From Muriicola sp. Z0-33 (GTDB taxonomy: Bacteria > Bacteroidota > Bacteroidia > Flavobacteriales > Flavobacteriaceae), in NCBI RefSeq assembly GCF_026126425.1, contig NZ_JAFMPW010000010.1, forward strand, positions 1 to 64,000: a stretch of 64,000 nt of DNA, read 5' to 3'. The position numbers were made by a program, and so were the translations under genes. Below the pieces are notes generated by a model that was not told the DNA's origin, did not search any database, and worked only from the letters and a program-made list of their open reading frames with translations. This document shows, piece by piece, positions 1-11,910 of the stretch (the stretch's first letter is position 1; each line of letters begins with the position of its first letter).

Positions 1-1294
1 TATAGGTACCGGCTAGTAAACCACTAATATCCTGGGTGGTGGCACCATTACTCCATAGATAGGTATATCCAGGGGTGCCTCCATTTACTGTTAAGTCTAT
101 TGATCCGGTAGCCTCACCAAAACAGCCCACATCTGTGGCTAGTGCTGATGTTGTTATTTCTTCAGGGTCATTTAAAATCACCTGGGCAAAGGCCTGGCAA
201 TTTAGGGCATCTGTTATTGTCAAACTATATGTCCCAGGGCCAATTCCTGATAAATCTTCGGTAGTTGCACCATTATCCCAACTATAAGTAAAGGGAGCAA
301 CTCCACCAATAGTCTGAATATCCGCCGCTCCGTCTGCAGCTCCAAAACAAGAAATTTTGGTAATACTGTTTATCGCTGTACTAATGGTAGGACCAACGGT
401 TGCACTTGCATTAACAGTACAGCCATTTGAAGTATCTGTTACTACTACACTATATGTTCCCGGAGCAACGTTGAAAAGATCTTCTGCAGTACTTCCGTTG
501 CTCCAATTATAAGTAAATGGTCCTGTACCGCCAGACACCATAAGGTCGATATCTGGCATGGCGCCCGTATCACATGATGCCATTGCCACTGCATTTAAAG
601 GAGGCACTATGTCAATAACAGGATTATCAAAACAGTACTTTCCATTTGGATTATTACCAGGGTAAATCGGGCATTCGCCATTGGCAGCAGTCCAGACCAA
701 TAAAATATCACTCAATTCAAGAGCACTGCCACAGGTAAACTCAATTTGACCGTAAAACAATTCCTGAGAAGTACCCGTAACAGGGTGTACATCAGTCTCT
801 TCACTCGATTTTAGAAGTGGTCCTGAACATCTCGCAACATCGCACATGGTAGATGAACCAACCACTGGAGTTTCGGTTATATTACCAAAAACACCAAGGT
901 GTCTGTCACCACTATTCGTGTTATGGTGAACTGTAATATATAAATCCCCTATAACTACATCACCTGGAGTACAACTATTACAGGCATCTGCGGTTTCAAT
1001 TCTAGCCCCGAGAATTTGAATATCATTAGCCGGGCATGCGCCTCGTTCATATTCTGGGTTCGTCCTCAAATCCTGCTGGGTTAGTGTTTCATCATTGGGA
1101 AAGAGTGGGTCGAATGGTATAGGATCGCCCATACAGTAAGTCTGCCCCACCACCGAAAACGGTACAACTGCAAGAAAAATGAACAGTATCCCTATTTTTG
1201 GGATTGCCGATAAATTTTTTAAGAAACTTTTTTTGGTAGTGGGCAATAAATTTTTTGCCAATGTTTCAAATTGTGGGAAAGTAAATTTACACAT
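1..1294 (-). CDS. SprB-repeat surface adhesin, N-terminal part (runs off left edge)
   Basis: An open frame reads on the minus strand from the ATG at 1294 to the window edge (431 codons, no stop). The product starts with a long signal region (hydrophobic core IGILFIFLAVVPFSVVG, about residues 38-54), then a Cys-containing region of about 150 residues, then at least three immunoglobulin-like repeats of about 75-80 residues. Each repeat has the pattern GG-x-x-P-[FY]-T-Y-x-W-[SD]-N-G-x-[ST]-T-x-D-[IL] followed by [AG]-G-T-Y. This is the SprB repeat found in secreted gliding-motility adhesins and other T9SS cargo of Bacteroidota. The protein is probably very large and cell-surface or secreted; the sorting domain expected at its C-terminus lies outside the window. 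Family membership is from the repeat pattern; the exact role is inferred. Confidence 0.85.
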   Translation of the reverse strand, partial: MCKFTFPQFETLAKNLLPTTKKSFLKNLSAIPKIGILFIFLAVVPFSVVGQTYCMGDPIPFDPLFPNDETLTQQDLRTNPEYERGACPANDIQILGARIETADACNSCTPGDVVIGDLYITVHHNTNSGDRHLGVFGNITETPVVGSSTMCDVARCSGPLLKSSEETDVHPVTGTSQELFYGQIEFTCGSALELSDILLVWTAANGECPIYPGNNPNGKYCFDNPVIDIVPPLNAVAMASCDTGAMPDIDLMVSGGTGPFTYNWSNGSTAEDLFNVAPGTYSVVVTDTSNGCTVNASATVGPTISTAINSITKISCFGAADGAADIQTIGGVAPFTYSWDNGATTEDLSGIGPGTYSLTITDALNCQAFAQVILNDPEEITTSALATDVGCFGEATGSIDLTVNGGTPGYTYLWSNGATTQDISGLLAGTY

Positions 1295-1634
1295 GGTATA
1301 GTGTTTAGTTAATAACTACACCAGAGCATAATGTAAATAGTTCATTGCCTATATGAAGTGGGGTTCATTAGGTAACAAAGTGTATCAATGTTCTAAAAAA
1401 TAATGTAGACGGGGAAACTTAACTACATGTGTATAAAGTAATTATCTAATGCTATAGTCTTCTCTTTTTAATTGAACAAATAAATAACAGTCTGTTGCTA
1501 TTAAAATTCGGAATATTTTAACATTTCATTGGCATTTCGTAGTACCTATTCGATGAAACGCACATTAACGACCATAAAAAGCATATTAAGTAACTTGTTG
1601 AAAATAGCACAGTTAAGACAAAGAAAGAAAAATC
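1295..1634. other. Intergenic region between SprB-type gene and yidC
   Basis: About 340 AT-rich bases without a gene. It must contain the promoter of the SprB-type gene (minus strand) and the 3' end of the yidC transcript. I see no clear TAnnTTTG box and no convincing terminator hairpin here. Confidence 0.5.
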
Positions 1635-3491
1635 TTATCTCTTTCTCACCTTTTTCTGCTCTTCTGCCTGCTCCATCATTTCGCGCATCTTCTTTTGGAA
1701 TTTATTTTCCTTTTTAGGCTTCTTTTTGTTCTCCTGAATCTGGGCATGAATCTTATCCTCGTCCAGGATAAATCGCTTAATAGCCAGCATGATAAAGATG
1801 GTAATCAGGTTAGACACAAAATAGTACAAACTAAGTCCACTCGCATAATTGTTAAAGAAGAACAACATCAGAAGTGGCGACAAATACATGATGAATTTCA
1901 TATTAGGCATGCCCGGTTGGGTTTGCATATTCTGCCCGGTGGTCATCATCATATAAAAGAAGATGGCTACCGATGCCAGAATTGGGAAGAGACTCACATG
2001 GTCCCCATAAAAAGGAATATTAAATGGCAACTGCGCAATAGTATCATAGGAAGATAAATCCTCAGCCCATAAAAACGATTTCTGCCTCAAAGCAAAAGAG
2101 GTAGGGAAAAACATAAAGAGGGCATAGAATATCGGAAGCTGCAGCACTGCAGGGATACAGCCACTCATAGGGCTTACACCTGCTTTGTTATACAACTTCA
2201 TGGTTTCTTGCTGCTTCTTCATTGCATTATCCTTGTACTTTTCACCAAGTTCTGTAATCTCTGGTTTAAGCACCTTCATCTTTGCCTGAGACAAATAAGA
2301 TTTATAGGTAACCGGAGACATGGCCAAACGCACAAGAATGGTCATGACTACAATGGCCAGGCCAAAGGGTAAAAAGGAACTTAGGAAACCATAAAAAGGA
2401 GTAAAAACGTATTTGTTGATCCAACCAAAAATACCCCACCCATAAGGGATAGAATCTTCCAGTCCCAGCTCATCATATTGTTTTAAAACAGCAATATCCG
2501 TAGGACCGTAGTACCAATGCATATTATAGGCCAGTTCCCCTCCTTCAATTTTCAGTGGTAAAATACTCTTGTACTCTTTGGTAAACCTTGCCTCCTTGCT
2601 TTCTTCCTCAACCAGATTTACAGAACTCAGTTGTCCATTTTCAAAATGCTGTGTGCTGGCCAAAATAGAGCTAAAAAAGTGCTGGCGATAGGAAAGCCAT
2701 TTTATATCTGTTTCGGTCTCTTCATCATCACTTCCCTCTGACAACTTACTAATCTTACCTCCATCATGGTTATATGTTAGGCGGGTATATCTGTTTTCGT
2801 ATTGTATACTCTTATTGTGCCTGATACCTCTAAGCTGCCATTGTAGTTGTGCAGGCTGACTGGTATTTAAAATACCACTTAAGCCCTGTGACCTTATACT
2901 GAAATCTACCAGATAATCATCCGGTTTCATTTCATACCTGTACTCCAGAAACTGGTTGGAAGAAACTTTGGCCTTCATAGAAAGTACCTGATTGTTTCCG
3001 CTATTGGTAAGTGTAGGTTCAAAATAAAGATCCCTGGAATTCAATACCCGGTTATCTGAAGTGCTAAAAGTCAATTCAAAAGAAGCATTGCCATCCTTTA
3101 CCAAATAGACCGGAACAGAATCATGGGTCACAAATTGGATCATTCTGGCTTCTACTATCTGCCCACCTTTATTGCTGATTTTTAGTTCAACCAATTCATT
3201 TTCCAGAGAAGTAACCCCATCAGAAACCTGTGTAAAACTAAAATCACCTACACTGGTCTTATAATTGGCAACAGCCGTAGAATCATTGGTGTCTATTGTT
3301 GTTTCGGACAATATAGGCTGGCTGACGGGCTTTTCCTCTTCTTTCTGTTCTGTTGCCGCCTGCTCTTGCTGCGCTTTTTGCGCGGCCGCTTCCTCTGGTG
3401 TAGGCTGATTGGTGTAAAACCAAAAAATCAAAATTCCGAAAATCAGTAAAAATCCGATGATCGAATTAATGTCCAGTTTCTTTTCTTCCAT
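1635..3491 (-). CDS. yidC: Membrane protein insertase YidC
   Basis: YidC inserts and folds inner-membrane proteins, alone or with SecYEG. The 618-residue product has the layout of Gram-negative YidC: an N-terminal membrane anchor (about residues 10-27), a Glu/Gln-rich linker, a periplasmic beta domain to about residue 355, and then the conserved five-helix insertase core. The core contains the groove arginine in ILVRLAMSPVTYKS and the region MSGCIPAVLQLPIFYALF. The C-terminal tail is strongly basic and could contact ribosomes. It lies 97 bases behind pyrG on the same strand but has its own promoter-like sequence overlapping the pyrG 3' end. Length and domain order are normal for Bacteroidota. 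Confidence 0.98.
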   Translation of the reverse strand: MEEKKLDINSIIGFLLIFGILIFWFYTNQPTPEEAAAQKAQQEQAATEQKEEEKPVSQPILSETTIDTNDSTAVANYKTSVGDFSFTQVSDGVTSLENELVELKISNKGGQIVEARMIQFVTHDSVPVYLVKDGNASFELTFSTSDNRVLNSRDLYFEPTLTNSGNNQVLSMKAKVSSNQFLEYRYEMKPDDYLVDFSIRSQGLSGILNTSQPAQLQWQLRGIRHNKSIQYENRYTRLTYNHDGGKISKLSEGSDDEETETDIKWLSYRQHFFSSILASTQHFENGQLSSVNLVEEESKEARFTKEYKSILPLKIEGGELAYNMHWYYGPTDIAVLKQYDELGLEDSIPYGWGIFGWINKYVFTPFYGFLSSFLPFGLAIVVMTILVRLAMSPVTYKSYLSQAKMKVLKPEITELGEKYKDNAMKKQQETMKLYNKAGVSPMSGCIPAVLQLPIFYALFMFFPTSFALRQKSFLWAEDLSSYDTIAQLPFNIPFYGDHVSLFPILASVAIFFYMMMTTGQNMQTQPGMPNMKFIMYLSPLLMLFFFNNYASGLSLYYFVSNLITIFIMLAIKRFILDEDKIHAQIQENKKKPKKENKFQKKMREMMEQAEEQKKVRKR

Positions 3492-3564
3492 GTATATTAT
3501 TTGTTAGCTCTGGTCTGGAATGTTTCAGACTATTGCTCTTCATAAGTTATGATCTACTAGCCTG

Positions 3565-5518
<1,954 letters not shown>

Positions 5519-5566
5519 TTTTAAATCTAAATATTTTATCTTTAAAAACAACTAAATCCGAAGAAA

Positions 5567-6433
5567 ATGCAACGCAGATCTTTTATCAATACAACCGCTG
5601 CAGCCTCCGTAGGCTTACTTGCCACTACACCGGTAAATGCAACGGCAACAAAAAACGAAGCTACCGAACTCAAAGGAAATATAAATCACAGCGCCTGCTA
5701 CTGGTGTTATAATACCATCCCGCTCGAAACTTTTCTTCAAAATTTAAATAGTATTGGGGTAAAGGCCATAGACCTGGTAGGGCCGGAAGACTTTCCGCTG
5801 CTTAAAAAGTATGGCATCCATGCTTCTATGTGCTGGGGAGCCGGTAAAGGAATTGTAGAAGGATGGAACAATTTAAGCCTCCATGAAGAACTCATTTCCG
5901 ATTACAAAGAAAAGATTCCGATTATCGCCGCTGCCGGCTATACCAATCTAATTTGCTTTAGTGGTAATAGAAATGGCATGGATGATGACCAGGGTCTCAA
6001 AAATTGTGTAAAGGGCCTGGAACAAATTCTGCCGTTGGCAGAACAACACGGAGTGGTACTTCAAATGGAGTTGTTAAATTCTAAAGTTAATCACAAAGAC
6101 TATATGTGCGACCATACAGACTGGGGCGTTGAGCTATGTAAGCAATTAGATACGGATAATTTTAAGTTGCTTTACGACATCTATCATATGCAGATTATGG
6201 AAGGGGACATTATTAGAAACATTCAGGATTATCATCAGTACTTTGGTCACTACCATACGGGAGGAAATCCGGGTCGGAATGAAATTAATGAAACTCAGGA
6301 ATTATTTTATCCGGCCATAATGAAGGCAATAGTAAAAACAGGATTTAAAGGCCATGTGGCTCAGGAATTTATCCCTACCTGGGAAGATAAAATTGCAGCC
6401 TTAAAGCAGGGTGTCACCATTTGTGATGTTTAA
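5567..6433 (+). CDS. Hydroxypyruvate isomerase-like TIM-barrel protein with Tat-type signal
   Basis: A 288-residue sugar-isomerase-type TIM barrel. It matches the hydroxypyruvate isomerase (Hyi) group of the AP-endonuclease-2/xylose-isomerase-like fold: candidate metal or catalytic acids are the Glu in LQMELLNSK and the Glu in HVAQEFIPTW, with HMQIMEGD between them. The N-terminus RRSFINTTAAASVGLLATTPVNA resembles a twin-arginine signal followed by an Ala-x-Ala site, so the protein is predicted to be exported folded, unlike cytosolic Hyi. A TATCTTTA box lies about 25 bases upstream. Its stop overlaps the convergent DUF922 gene by 4 bases. The substrate is inferred from the family only. Confidence 0.85.
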   Translation: MQRRSFINTTAAASVGLLATTPVNATATKNEATELKGNINHSACYWCYNTIPLETFLQNLNSIGVKAIDLVGPEDFPLLKKYGIHASMCWGAGKGIVEGWNNLSLHEELISDYKEKIPIIAAAGYTNLICFSGNRNGMDDDQGLKNCVKGLEQILPLAEQHGVVLQMELLNSKVNHKDYMCDHTDWGVELCKQLDTDNFKLLYDIYHMQIMEGDIIRNIQDYHQYFGHYHTGGNPGRNEINETQELFYPAIMKAIVKTGFKGHVAQEFIPTWEDKIAALKQGVTICDV

Positions 6434-6999
6434 CCCCCGGATTCTTTAGCCGTATTGAGGTGGATATATATATTGTCTTTTAAGGCATCTTCAATCTTCT
6501 TATTCCACATAGACTGTTTCTCCCGATCCCGGGAAAAATTGGTTTCATCGTCATACACATTTTGAAATTCAGCTAATTCGTTATTGATCCTTCTATAGAT
6601 TGCCCTTACTTCTGCCTTCACATTTTTAGTGAATTTGGTCTCCGTTAGCAATCTTCTCATTTTCCTGGCAAACAATTCTGTTATATCAAAATGCAACTGT
6701 TCATGGCTCAATATTACCTCATCACAAACCTCCGCATGATACCATGACTTATTTGGATAGAAATAGGTGTGTACAGTAAAGTCTAATTCAAATTCTCCAT
6801 TAGATTCCATAGTAGAATACCGATAGCTTATTCCACTAGCCGTAATTGCCGCAGCCCTCCCCTGGTGGGAAGGTTCTGCCTTAAAATCTGACCAGCTCAA
6901 ACGCTGCTCACTATCCCATGGAATAGTTTCATATTCCTGGCACCATGAATTGATAACAAGAAAGAAAAGGAAGATAAAAAAGTATTTACTCATTTTCAT
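6430..6999 (-). CDS. DUF922 family secreted protein, possible zinc protease
   Basis: A 189-residue exported protein with a signal peptide (FFIFLFFLVINSWCQ). It has the DUF922 pattern: an early LSWSDFKAEP and a central LSHEQLHFDITELFARKM. The latter contains an HExxH zinc-binding motif (HEQLH) with a following Asp, so a metalloprotease activity is plausible but not shown for the family. The start is either the ATG at 6999 or the one at 6993. It converges on the hydroxypyruvate-isomerase-like gene with a 4-base overlap. Confidence 0.8.
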   Translation of the reverse strand: MKMSKYFFIFLFFLVINSWCQEYETIPWDSEQRLSWSDFKAEPSHQGRAAAITASGISYRYSTMESNGEFELDFTVHTYFYPNKSWYHAEVCDEVILSHEQLHFDITELFARKMRRLLTETKFTKNVKAEVRAIYRRINNELAEFQNVYDDETNFSRDREKQSMWNKKIEDALKDNIYIHLNTAKESGG

Positions 7000-7122
7000 A
7001 GACTAAATTGTATGGGCTAAAAAGATATACAGTAAACGCCAGATAAGCTTCTTTTTGTATAAATAAAGCCCTGTTTTTAGAAAATTGTAAGAAAATCCTC
7101 GTTATAAACGGAGCATTGTGGC

Positions 7123-7527
7123 CTAAAGCTCCCAGTTAAAGCTAATATCTTTTTTTATATCCGGGTGCAGACTTTGAATCACCGGGCAGGTATTCGCAGT
7201 ATGTTCTAAGATCTTGCGGTGTTTTTCTTCAACATTGGAAGGTAATTGTAATTGTATGGCTATTTCGGAAATCCTCCTGGGGTTCGCGGCCATGATTTTG
7301 GTAACATCGGCATTTGAATTTGTGAGATCAATACTGAGGTCTCTGGCTTTGATCCCCATGACCGTAAGCATACAACTTGCCAAGGCTGTTGCCGCAGTAT
7401 CTGTTGGTGAAAATGCCTGTCCAAGGCCGTTATTGTCGGTAGGAGCATCGGTAATAAAACTGTCCCCCGATCCTATATGAGTACATGTGGTACGTAATTC
7501 CCCTGTGTATGTTACTTTCGATGTCAT
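7123..7527 (-). CDS. OsmC family protein
   Basis: A 134-residue OsmC/Ohr-fold protein. Members of this superfamily reduce organic or lipid hydroperoxides with a pair of cysteines. Here the two expected cysteines are in ALASCMLTVMGIKA and in TCPVIQSLHP, in the usual positions, with the intervening beta-rich segment. It starts two bases after the stop of the LysM protein, so it is likely the last gene of the guaA - LysM - osmC operon. OsmC and Ohr types cannot be separated with certainty from this reading. Confidence 0.9.
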   Translation of the reverse strand: MTSKVTYTGELRTTCTHIGSGDSFITDAPTDNNGLGQAFSPTDTAATALASCMLTVMGIKARDLSIDLTNSNADVTKIMAANPRRISEIAIQLQLPSNVEEKHRKILEHTANTCPVIQSLHPDIKKDISFNWEL

Positions 7528-7529
7528 AA

Positions 7530-9680
7530 TTATGGCTTTACCTCTATGATATGCATCTCTTCGTACTTCATAATATAACAGGCCGTATTGTAGTAACCCG
7601 CACTGAAATCCTGGTTATAATTAAATTTGTTACCTGTGTATTCTGTTACACCTACCAAATCAGATGCCTCAAAAAGATTTGCTTTATAAGCCAGTTTTAA
7701 TAACAGGTCATAGGTTAAATCAAATCCACGTACGGCATACCTATCTGGAGTGCTGCCCCACTTTCTTCTGTACTGCCTTACAAAACTATCACGGCCCACT
7801 TCCCGGTATGCTGAGGGATATGTAAATCTTAAGTTAGATAAATGGGTGCTCGAAATTACATCACTCTCAAATGCCCTGTTTTTATTGGTTGTGAACATTC
7901 TCACCTTGATTTCCTCGGTATTGGAAGAGTTTAAAATAGATATTATACTAGACACCCATTCCGTATTATTACTCTCCACAAAAACCCAGTTTTCTTTTTC
8001 TTCGCTCAGTAATAAAAGAAAATCTTCCAGATTGATCGAGATATTCTCTTCCTCCTCAACCACCTCCACTATTTTAGATCCGGGAAACTTTTCTGTGATT
8101 TTTTGTGCAGCAAAGGCGTTTACAGTATCAGCAATAATAATTAAATTCTGATCCTCTACCTGGGTTTCCATATAATTCAACATCCGTTCTCTCAGGATAT
8201 CATCCGTAGGAATAGAAAAGAAAACATTATTCAGGCTAATATCACTGTCCGAAGTCAGAGGGGCAATTACAGGTACCTGATAGTTGGCAGCCTGAACTGC
8301 TACCTCTTTAAGCGAATTTGCTTGCAATGGCCCTACAATGGCACTCACATCGCTTAAATTTTCTGCTCTCATGACTGCTTTGGCCTTTTGCATATCTAAT
8401 TCGGTATCATAGGTTTTTATATCTACCGACAATCCCAATTTTGCAATAGAATCTACTGCTACCAAGGCCCCGGAATACAATCCCAGACTATATTTTATGG
8501 CATTACTTCGACTAATGGCGCTCTCGGCGCTTTCTTTGTCGGAAAGATTAATCCTATTTAATCTAAACGGCAGCATAAATATCAGCTTCGGTTTATTGAC
8601 CAGATTTATACTATCTAACAAATTAATTTTATCCAGAATCAGGGAATTCTTGACTTCCAGACTAGCTCCCTTTTCTTTCGGTAACTTCAAAATCATACCC
8701 GCTTTAAGGCCCCTTGCAAGATCTGGATTTAATGATAATAGTTCCGAATAGCTGATATCTAAATTTCTGGTGAGAGAAAAAGAGGTTTGTTTGGGTTTAA
8801 CCTCATAAAAAATGAAGTTATCCGTATTTACTGCTCCTGAAACATCCTTCTTTTTAGGCAATCTGATAACCATACCTTCTTTTAGCCCTCCCTGCTCTAC
8901 AATCTCCGGATTGAGTCTTACAATTTGTTCGCCCTTTATATCGTATTCTATTCCCAGGCTATAGAGTGTTTTTTTTGCGGGTACCGTATACGACTCGTAT
9001 AACTGAACCTGAACAGAATCTACACTACTTCCTGCGATTTTCGGCAAATTCAGTACTTGCCCTATGGCCAGATGGTTAGATATTTTTTCCAGGTCCGGAT
9101 TTAATGCTATCATGCTATCAAGAGTTATTCCGTACTTGTGCGCGATGCTCCATCTGGTTTCCTTTGGTAAGACAACATATTTTTCAAAATCATCTGTATT
9201 GATACTGTCTGCCTGAGTTTCAATAATACGGTATCTGGGGATCTGAATGCGCATACCCTTTTTAAGTTGCGTAGCATATAGATCCCTGTTATATCTTTTG
9301 ATATCCTCCTCAGTTACATTGTACCTTTGAGATATTCCGTAAAGTGTTTCCCTCTTCCTTACCCGGTGTAAAGTAAAATCATATGGCTCTTGTTGTGCTT
9401 CTTCCTTCGCCTTTTGTATGCTATCAGCTATAGCTTGTGCACTATCTTCTTGTTTAGGCATCGGAATTACCAGGATCGTATTTGGCTTTAGCAATTCATC
9501 CTCTCTTAACTCCTTGTTGTATTTAAGGATATCTACGGTGGTGATTTTGTATTGCCTGGCAATACTATACAGGGTTTCCCCGCTTTGTACGGCATGCGTC
9601 TTAAATTGCTGCGCACTGGCCTTGCACCCTACAAAAAACACCATAAATACTATGGCTAAATATTTAATAAAGTTGTTCAT
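7530..9680 (-). CDS. LysM-repeat protein with periplasmic-binding-protein-like domain
   Basis: A 716-residue exported protein (signal peptide with lipobox-like FFVGC). Residues about 29-335 carry five LysM domains, each opening with V-x-x-x-[ED]-T-[LRS]-[YWF]-[SG] and closing with an [IL]-P motif, which bind peptidoglycan. Residues about 360-710 form a type I periplasmic binding fold (region SAIVGPLQANSLKEVA), as in amino-acid ABC transporter receptors. This combination is common in Flavobacteriia. It starts one base after guaA stops, so translation may be coupled. No permease genes are nearby, so a cell-envelope role is more likely than transport. Confidence 0.9.
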   Translation of the reverse strand: MNNFIKYLAIVFMVFFVGCKASAQQFKTHAVQSGETLYSIARQYKITTVDILKYNKELREDELLKPNTILVIPMPKQEDSAQAIADSIQKAKEEAQQEPYDFTLHRVRKRETLYGISQRYNVTEEDIKRYNRDLYATQLKKGMRIQIPRYRIIETQADSINTDDFEKYVVLPKETRWSIAHKYGITLDSMIALNPDLEKISNHLAIGQVLNLPKIAGSSVDSVQVQLYESYTVPAKKTLYSLGIEYDIKGEQIVRLNPEIVEQGGLKEGMVIRLPKKKDVSGAVNTDNFIFYEVKPKQTSFSLTRNLDISYSELLSLNPDLARGLKAGMILKLPKEKGASLEVKNSLILDKINLLDSINLVNKPKLIFMLPFRLNRINLSDKESAESAISRSNAIKYSLGLYSGALVAVDSIAKLGLSVDIKTYDTELDMQKAKAVMRAENLSDVSAIVGPLQANSLKEVAVQAANYQVPVIAPLTSDSDISLNNVFFSIPTDDILRERMLNYMETQVEDQNLIIIADTVNAFAAQKITEKFPGSKIVEVVEEEENISINLEDFLLLLSEEKENWVFVESNNTEWVSSIISILNSSNTEEIKVRMFTTNKNRAFESDVISSTHLSNLRFTYPSAYREVGRDSFVRQYRRKWGSTPDRYAVRGFDLTYDLLLKLAYKANLFEASDLVGVTEYTGNKFNYNQDFSAGYYNTACYIMKYEEMHIIEVKP

Positions 9681-9681
9681 G

Positions 9682-11214
9682 TTATTCCCATTCTATAGTT
9701 GCCGGGGGTTTGGAACTTATATCATATACGACTCTATTTACCCCAGGGACTTTATTAATAATATCATTAGAGGTTTTTTGTAAAAATTCGTAGGGTAAAT
9801 TTACCCAGTCTGCCGTCATCCCATCTGTACTTTCTACAGCCCGTAAAGCTACACATTTTTCATAAGTGCGTTCGTCTCCCATCACCCCTACACTATTTAC
9901 GGGTAAAAGCATTGCACCAGCCTGCCAAACATCATCATAAAGGCCCCATTCTCTTAATCCATTTATAAATATAGCATCCACCTCTTGCAAAATGGCTACC
10001 TTTTCTCTGGTAATATCGCCGAGGATCCTTATTGCTAAGCCGGGACCTGGAAAAGGATGCCTTCCGAGGCGTTCATCTCCCACATCCATACTGGCGCCTA
10101 CCCTGCGAACTTCATCCTTAAATAACATTTTCAGAGGTTCTACTACTTTCAACTTCATGAAATCTGGGAGTCCGCCTACATTATGATGACTCTTAATGGT
10201 AGCAGAGGGTCCGCCTGTTGCGGAAACAGATTCTATGACATCCGGATATATTGTTCCCTGAGCCAACCATTTAGCATCTTCAACAAGGTGAGCCTCATCA
10301 TCAAAAACCTCTATAAACACTCTGCCGATGATTTTTCTTTTTTTCTCCGGATCGCTTTCTCCTTCCAATGCATCCAAAAAGCGTGCCGAAGCGTCTACCC
10401 CTTTAACATTAAGTCCCATGCCCTTGTATTGCTCCAGGACATCAGTAAACTCATTCTTTCGCAAAAGCCCATTGTTCACAAAAATGCAGTGCAAATGTTC
10501 TCCTATAGCTTTATGCAATAAAACCGCTGCAACAGTAGAATCTACTCCTCCAGAAAGACCCAGTATTACCTTGTCTTTCCCAATCTTGTTTTTTAAATCG
10601 GTTACCGTATTTTCTACAAACGCCTGAGGGGTCCAGGATTGTTCTACTCCGGCAATATGCACTAGAAAGTTCTCTAGTATTTGCTTCCCCTGGGTAGTAT
10701 GATATACCTCCGGATGAAATTGGATACAAAAAGTATCTTCTCCCTTAAATTTAAAAGCAGCATGCTCCACATCACTGGTACTGGCCAGGTGCACTGTGTT
10801 TTCCGGAAGCCTTTTTATGGTATCGGCATGACTCATCCATACCTGGGAACCATCTGTAATCTCATAAAAGAAGGGTTCATCATTGGCGATAGCCGTCAGG
10901 CGTGCCCTTCCGTACTCCCTGGTATTAGATGCGGCAACTTCTCCCCCGTTGAAATGTGCCAGATATTGGGCCCCGTAGCAGACCCCCAGCAAGGGCTTTT
11001 TACCCTTGATCTCAGACAAATCCGGATGTGGCGCATCTTCGGCCCTGACTGAAAAGGGAGAACCCGACAGGATCACAGCTTTATATTCGGATAAATCTGT
11101 TGGTAGATTGTTATAAGGTTTTATTTCACAGAAAATATTCAGTTCCCGAACGCGCCTGGCGATGAGTTGTGTATACTGGGAACCAAAGTCGAGGATAAGG
11201 ACGTTGTTTTGCAT
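9682..11214 (-). CDS. guaA: GMP synthase (glutamine-hydrolysing)
   Basis: Converts XMP to GMP using glutamine and ATP. The 510-residue product begins with the class I amidotransferase domain ([10 protein letters not shown], nucleophile elbow [15 protein letters not shown]), followed by the ATP-pyrophosphatase domain with the PP-loop [10 protein letters not shown], and the C-terminal dimerisation domain ([12 protein letters not shown], ending PPATIEWE). I chose the ATG at 11214 because it gives the standard N-terminus [11 protein letters not shown]; an upstream in-frame start would add a non-conserved hydrophobic stretch. It is the first gene of a tight operon with the LysM protein and osmC. 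Confidence 0.98.
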   Translation of the reverse strand: MQNNVLILDFGSQYTQLIARRVRELNIFCEIKPYNNLPTDLSEYKAVILSGSPFSVRAEDAPHPDLSEIKGKKPLLGVCYGAQYLAHFNGGEVAASNTREYGRARLTAIANDEPFFYEITDGSQVWMSHADTIKRLPENTVHLASTSDVEHAAFKFKGEDTFCIQFHPEVYHTTQGKQILENFLVHIAGVEQSWTPQAFVENTVTDLKNKIGKDKVILGLSGGVDSTVAAVLLHKAIGEHLHCIFVNNGLLRKNEFTDVLEQYKGMGLNVKGVDASARFLDALEGESDPEKKRKIIGRVFIEVFDDEAHLVEDAKWLAQGTIYPDVIESVSATGGPSATIKSHHNVGGLPDFMKLKVVEPLKMLFKDEVRRVGASMDVGDERLGRHPFPGPGLAIRILGDITREKVAILQEVDAIFINGLREWGLYDDVWQAGAMLLPVNSVGVMGDERTYEKCVALRAVESTDGMTADWVNLPYEFLQKTSNDIINKVPGVNRVVYDISSKPPATIEWE

Positions 11215-11910
11215 GGGCAAAAATAGTAAAATCGTAAATTGTGAAAATGTGAAAATAAGATTATTTATCAAGTAATTTTAAGAGTTATAAACAAGTTGAA
11301 AAACCTCTTGGTTGGGCCACCGCTTCTCAGAAATATATTATGTCCTTAATCATCATGGAAAGTATTATTTTTAACCTATCACCTCTGATCTTATAAGTGG
11401 GTATACATTCTGCATATAGTTTTATTTAAAGTGAAATAATTATACAATTAACAATAGTTACTCAAAAAAAGTCAAAATACGCGACGGTGTACCATTTAAA
11501 ACCAGTAGTTTAATTAACAATTATTAATAATCTGGCAAACAATATTTTAGTTTAATTCCTACAAATTATATTATTGAGCGCAGCTAGATTTCTATTGTCC
11601 TACTCTAATGAGCCCGGACACAGCCTATTATTTATTTCAATTCATATATTATGGAACAACATACGATGGTCCTTTTGAATAGTTCAATGTTCAAAATATT
11701 TGATAGAAGTAGTACAGACCAGGAAAAGAAAAAGCCCTGACGACGATCGTCAGGGCCTTTCAAATCAAAAACCAACCTAAACACATGAACTTATTTATGA
11801 CACAATTAAATTTTCTAATTCATAGCAATTTGTATATAGAACAACTAAGTTTTAAAATACCCTACCTTCTTTTGTAATTTTTTTTTTAACTTTAATAGAA
11901 AAGGGGGGTC
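11215..11910. other. Long AT-rich intergenic region between guaA and a PNPOx-like gene
   Basis: About 700 bases between divergent genes. The left 450 bases are AT-rich and show no structure I can name. On the minus strand TATTTTTG (11225-11218) lies almost at the guaA start and could be a -7 box giving a very short leader. On the right are a weak promoter-like pair (TTG at 11675-11677, AATATTTG at 11695-11702), a strong hairpin at 11734-11756, and a 30-codon frame from 11787 (MNLFMTQ...) that I do not call as a gene. Confidence 0.4.
11725..11756 (-). terminator. Strong hairpin with U-tract on the minus strand
   Basis: GCCCTGACGA and TCGTCAGGGC (11734-11743 and 11747-11756) form a perfect 10-bp stem with a 3-base loop. 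On the minus strand it is followed by TTTTTCTTTT, which makes a good intrinsic terminator in that direction; on the plus strand it is followed only by CTTTC. No minus-strand gene lies directly upstream, so it may end an unannotated small transcript or act as a leader structure. Confidence 0.45.

Noticed and set aside
11787-11879. 30-codon frame MNLFMTQ... before the PNPOx-like gene
   Set aside because: Short, very AT-rich, no recognisable leader-peptide codon run; kept only as part of the hairpin observation.
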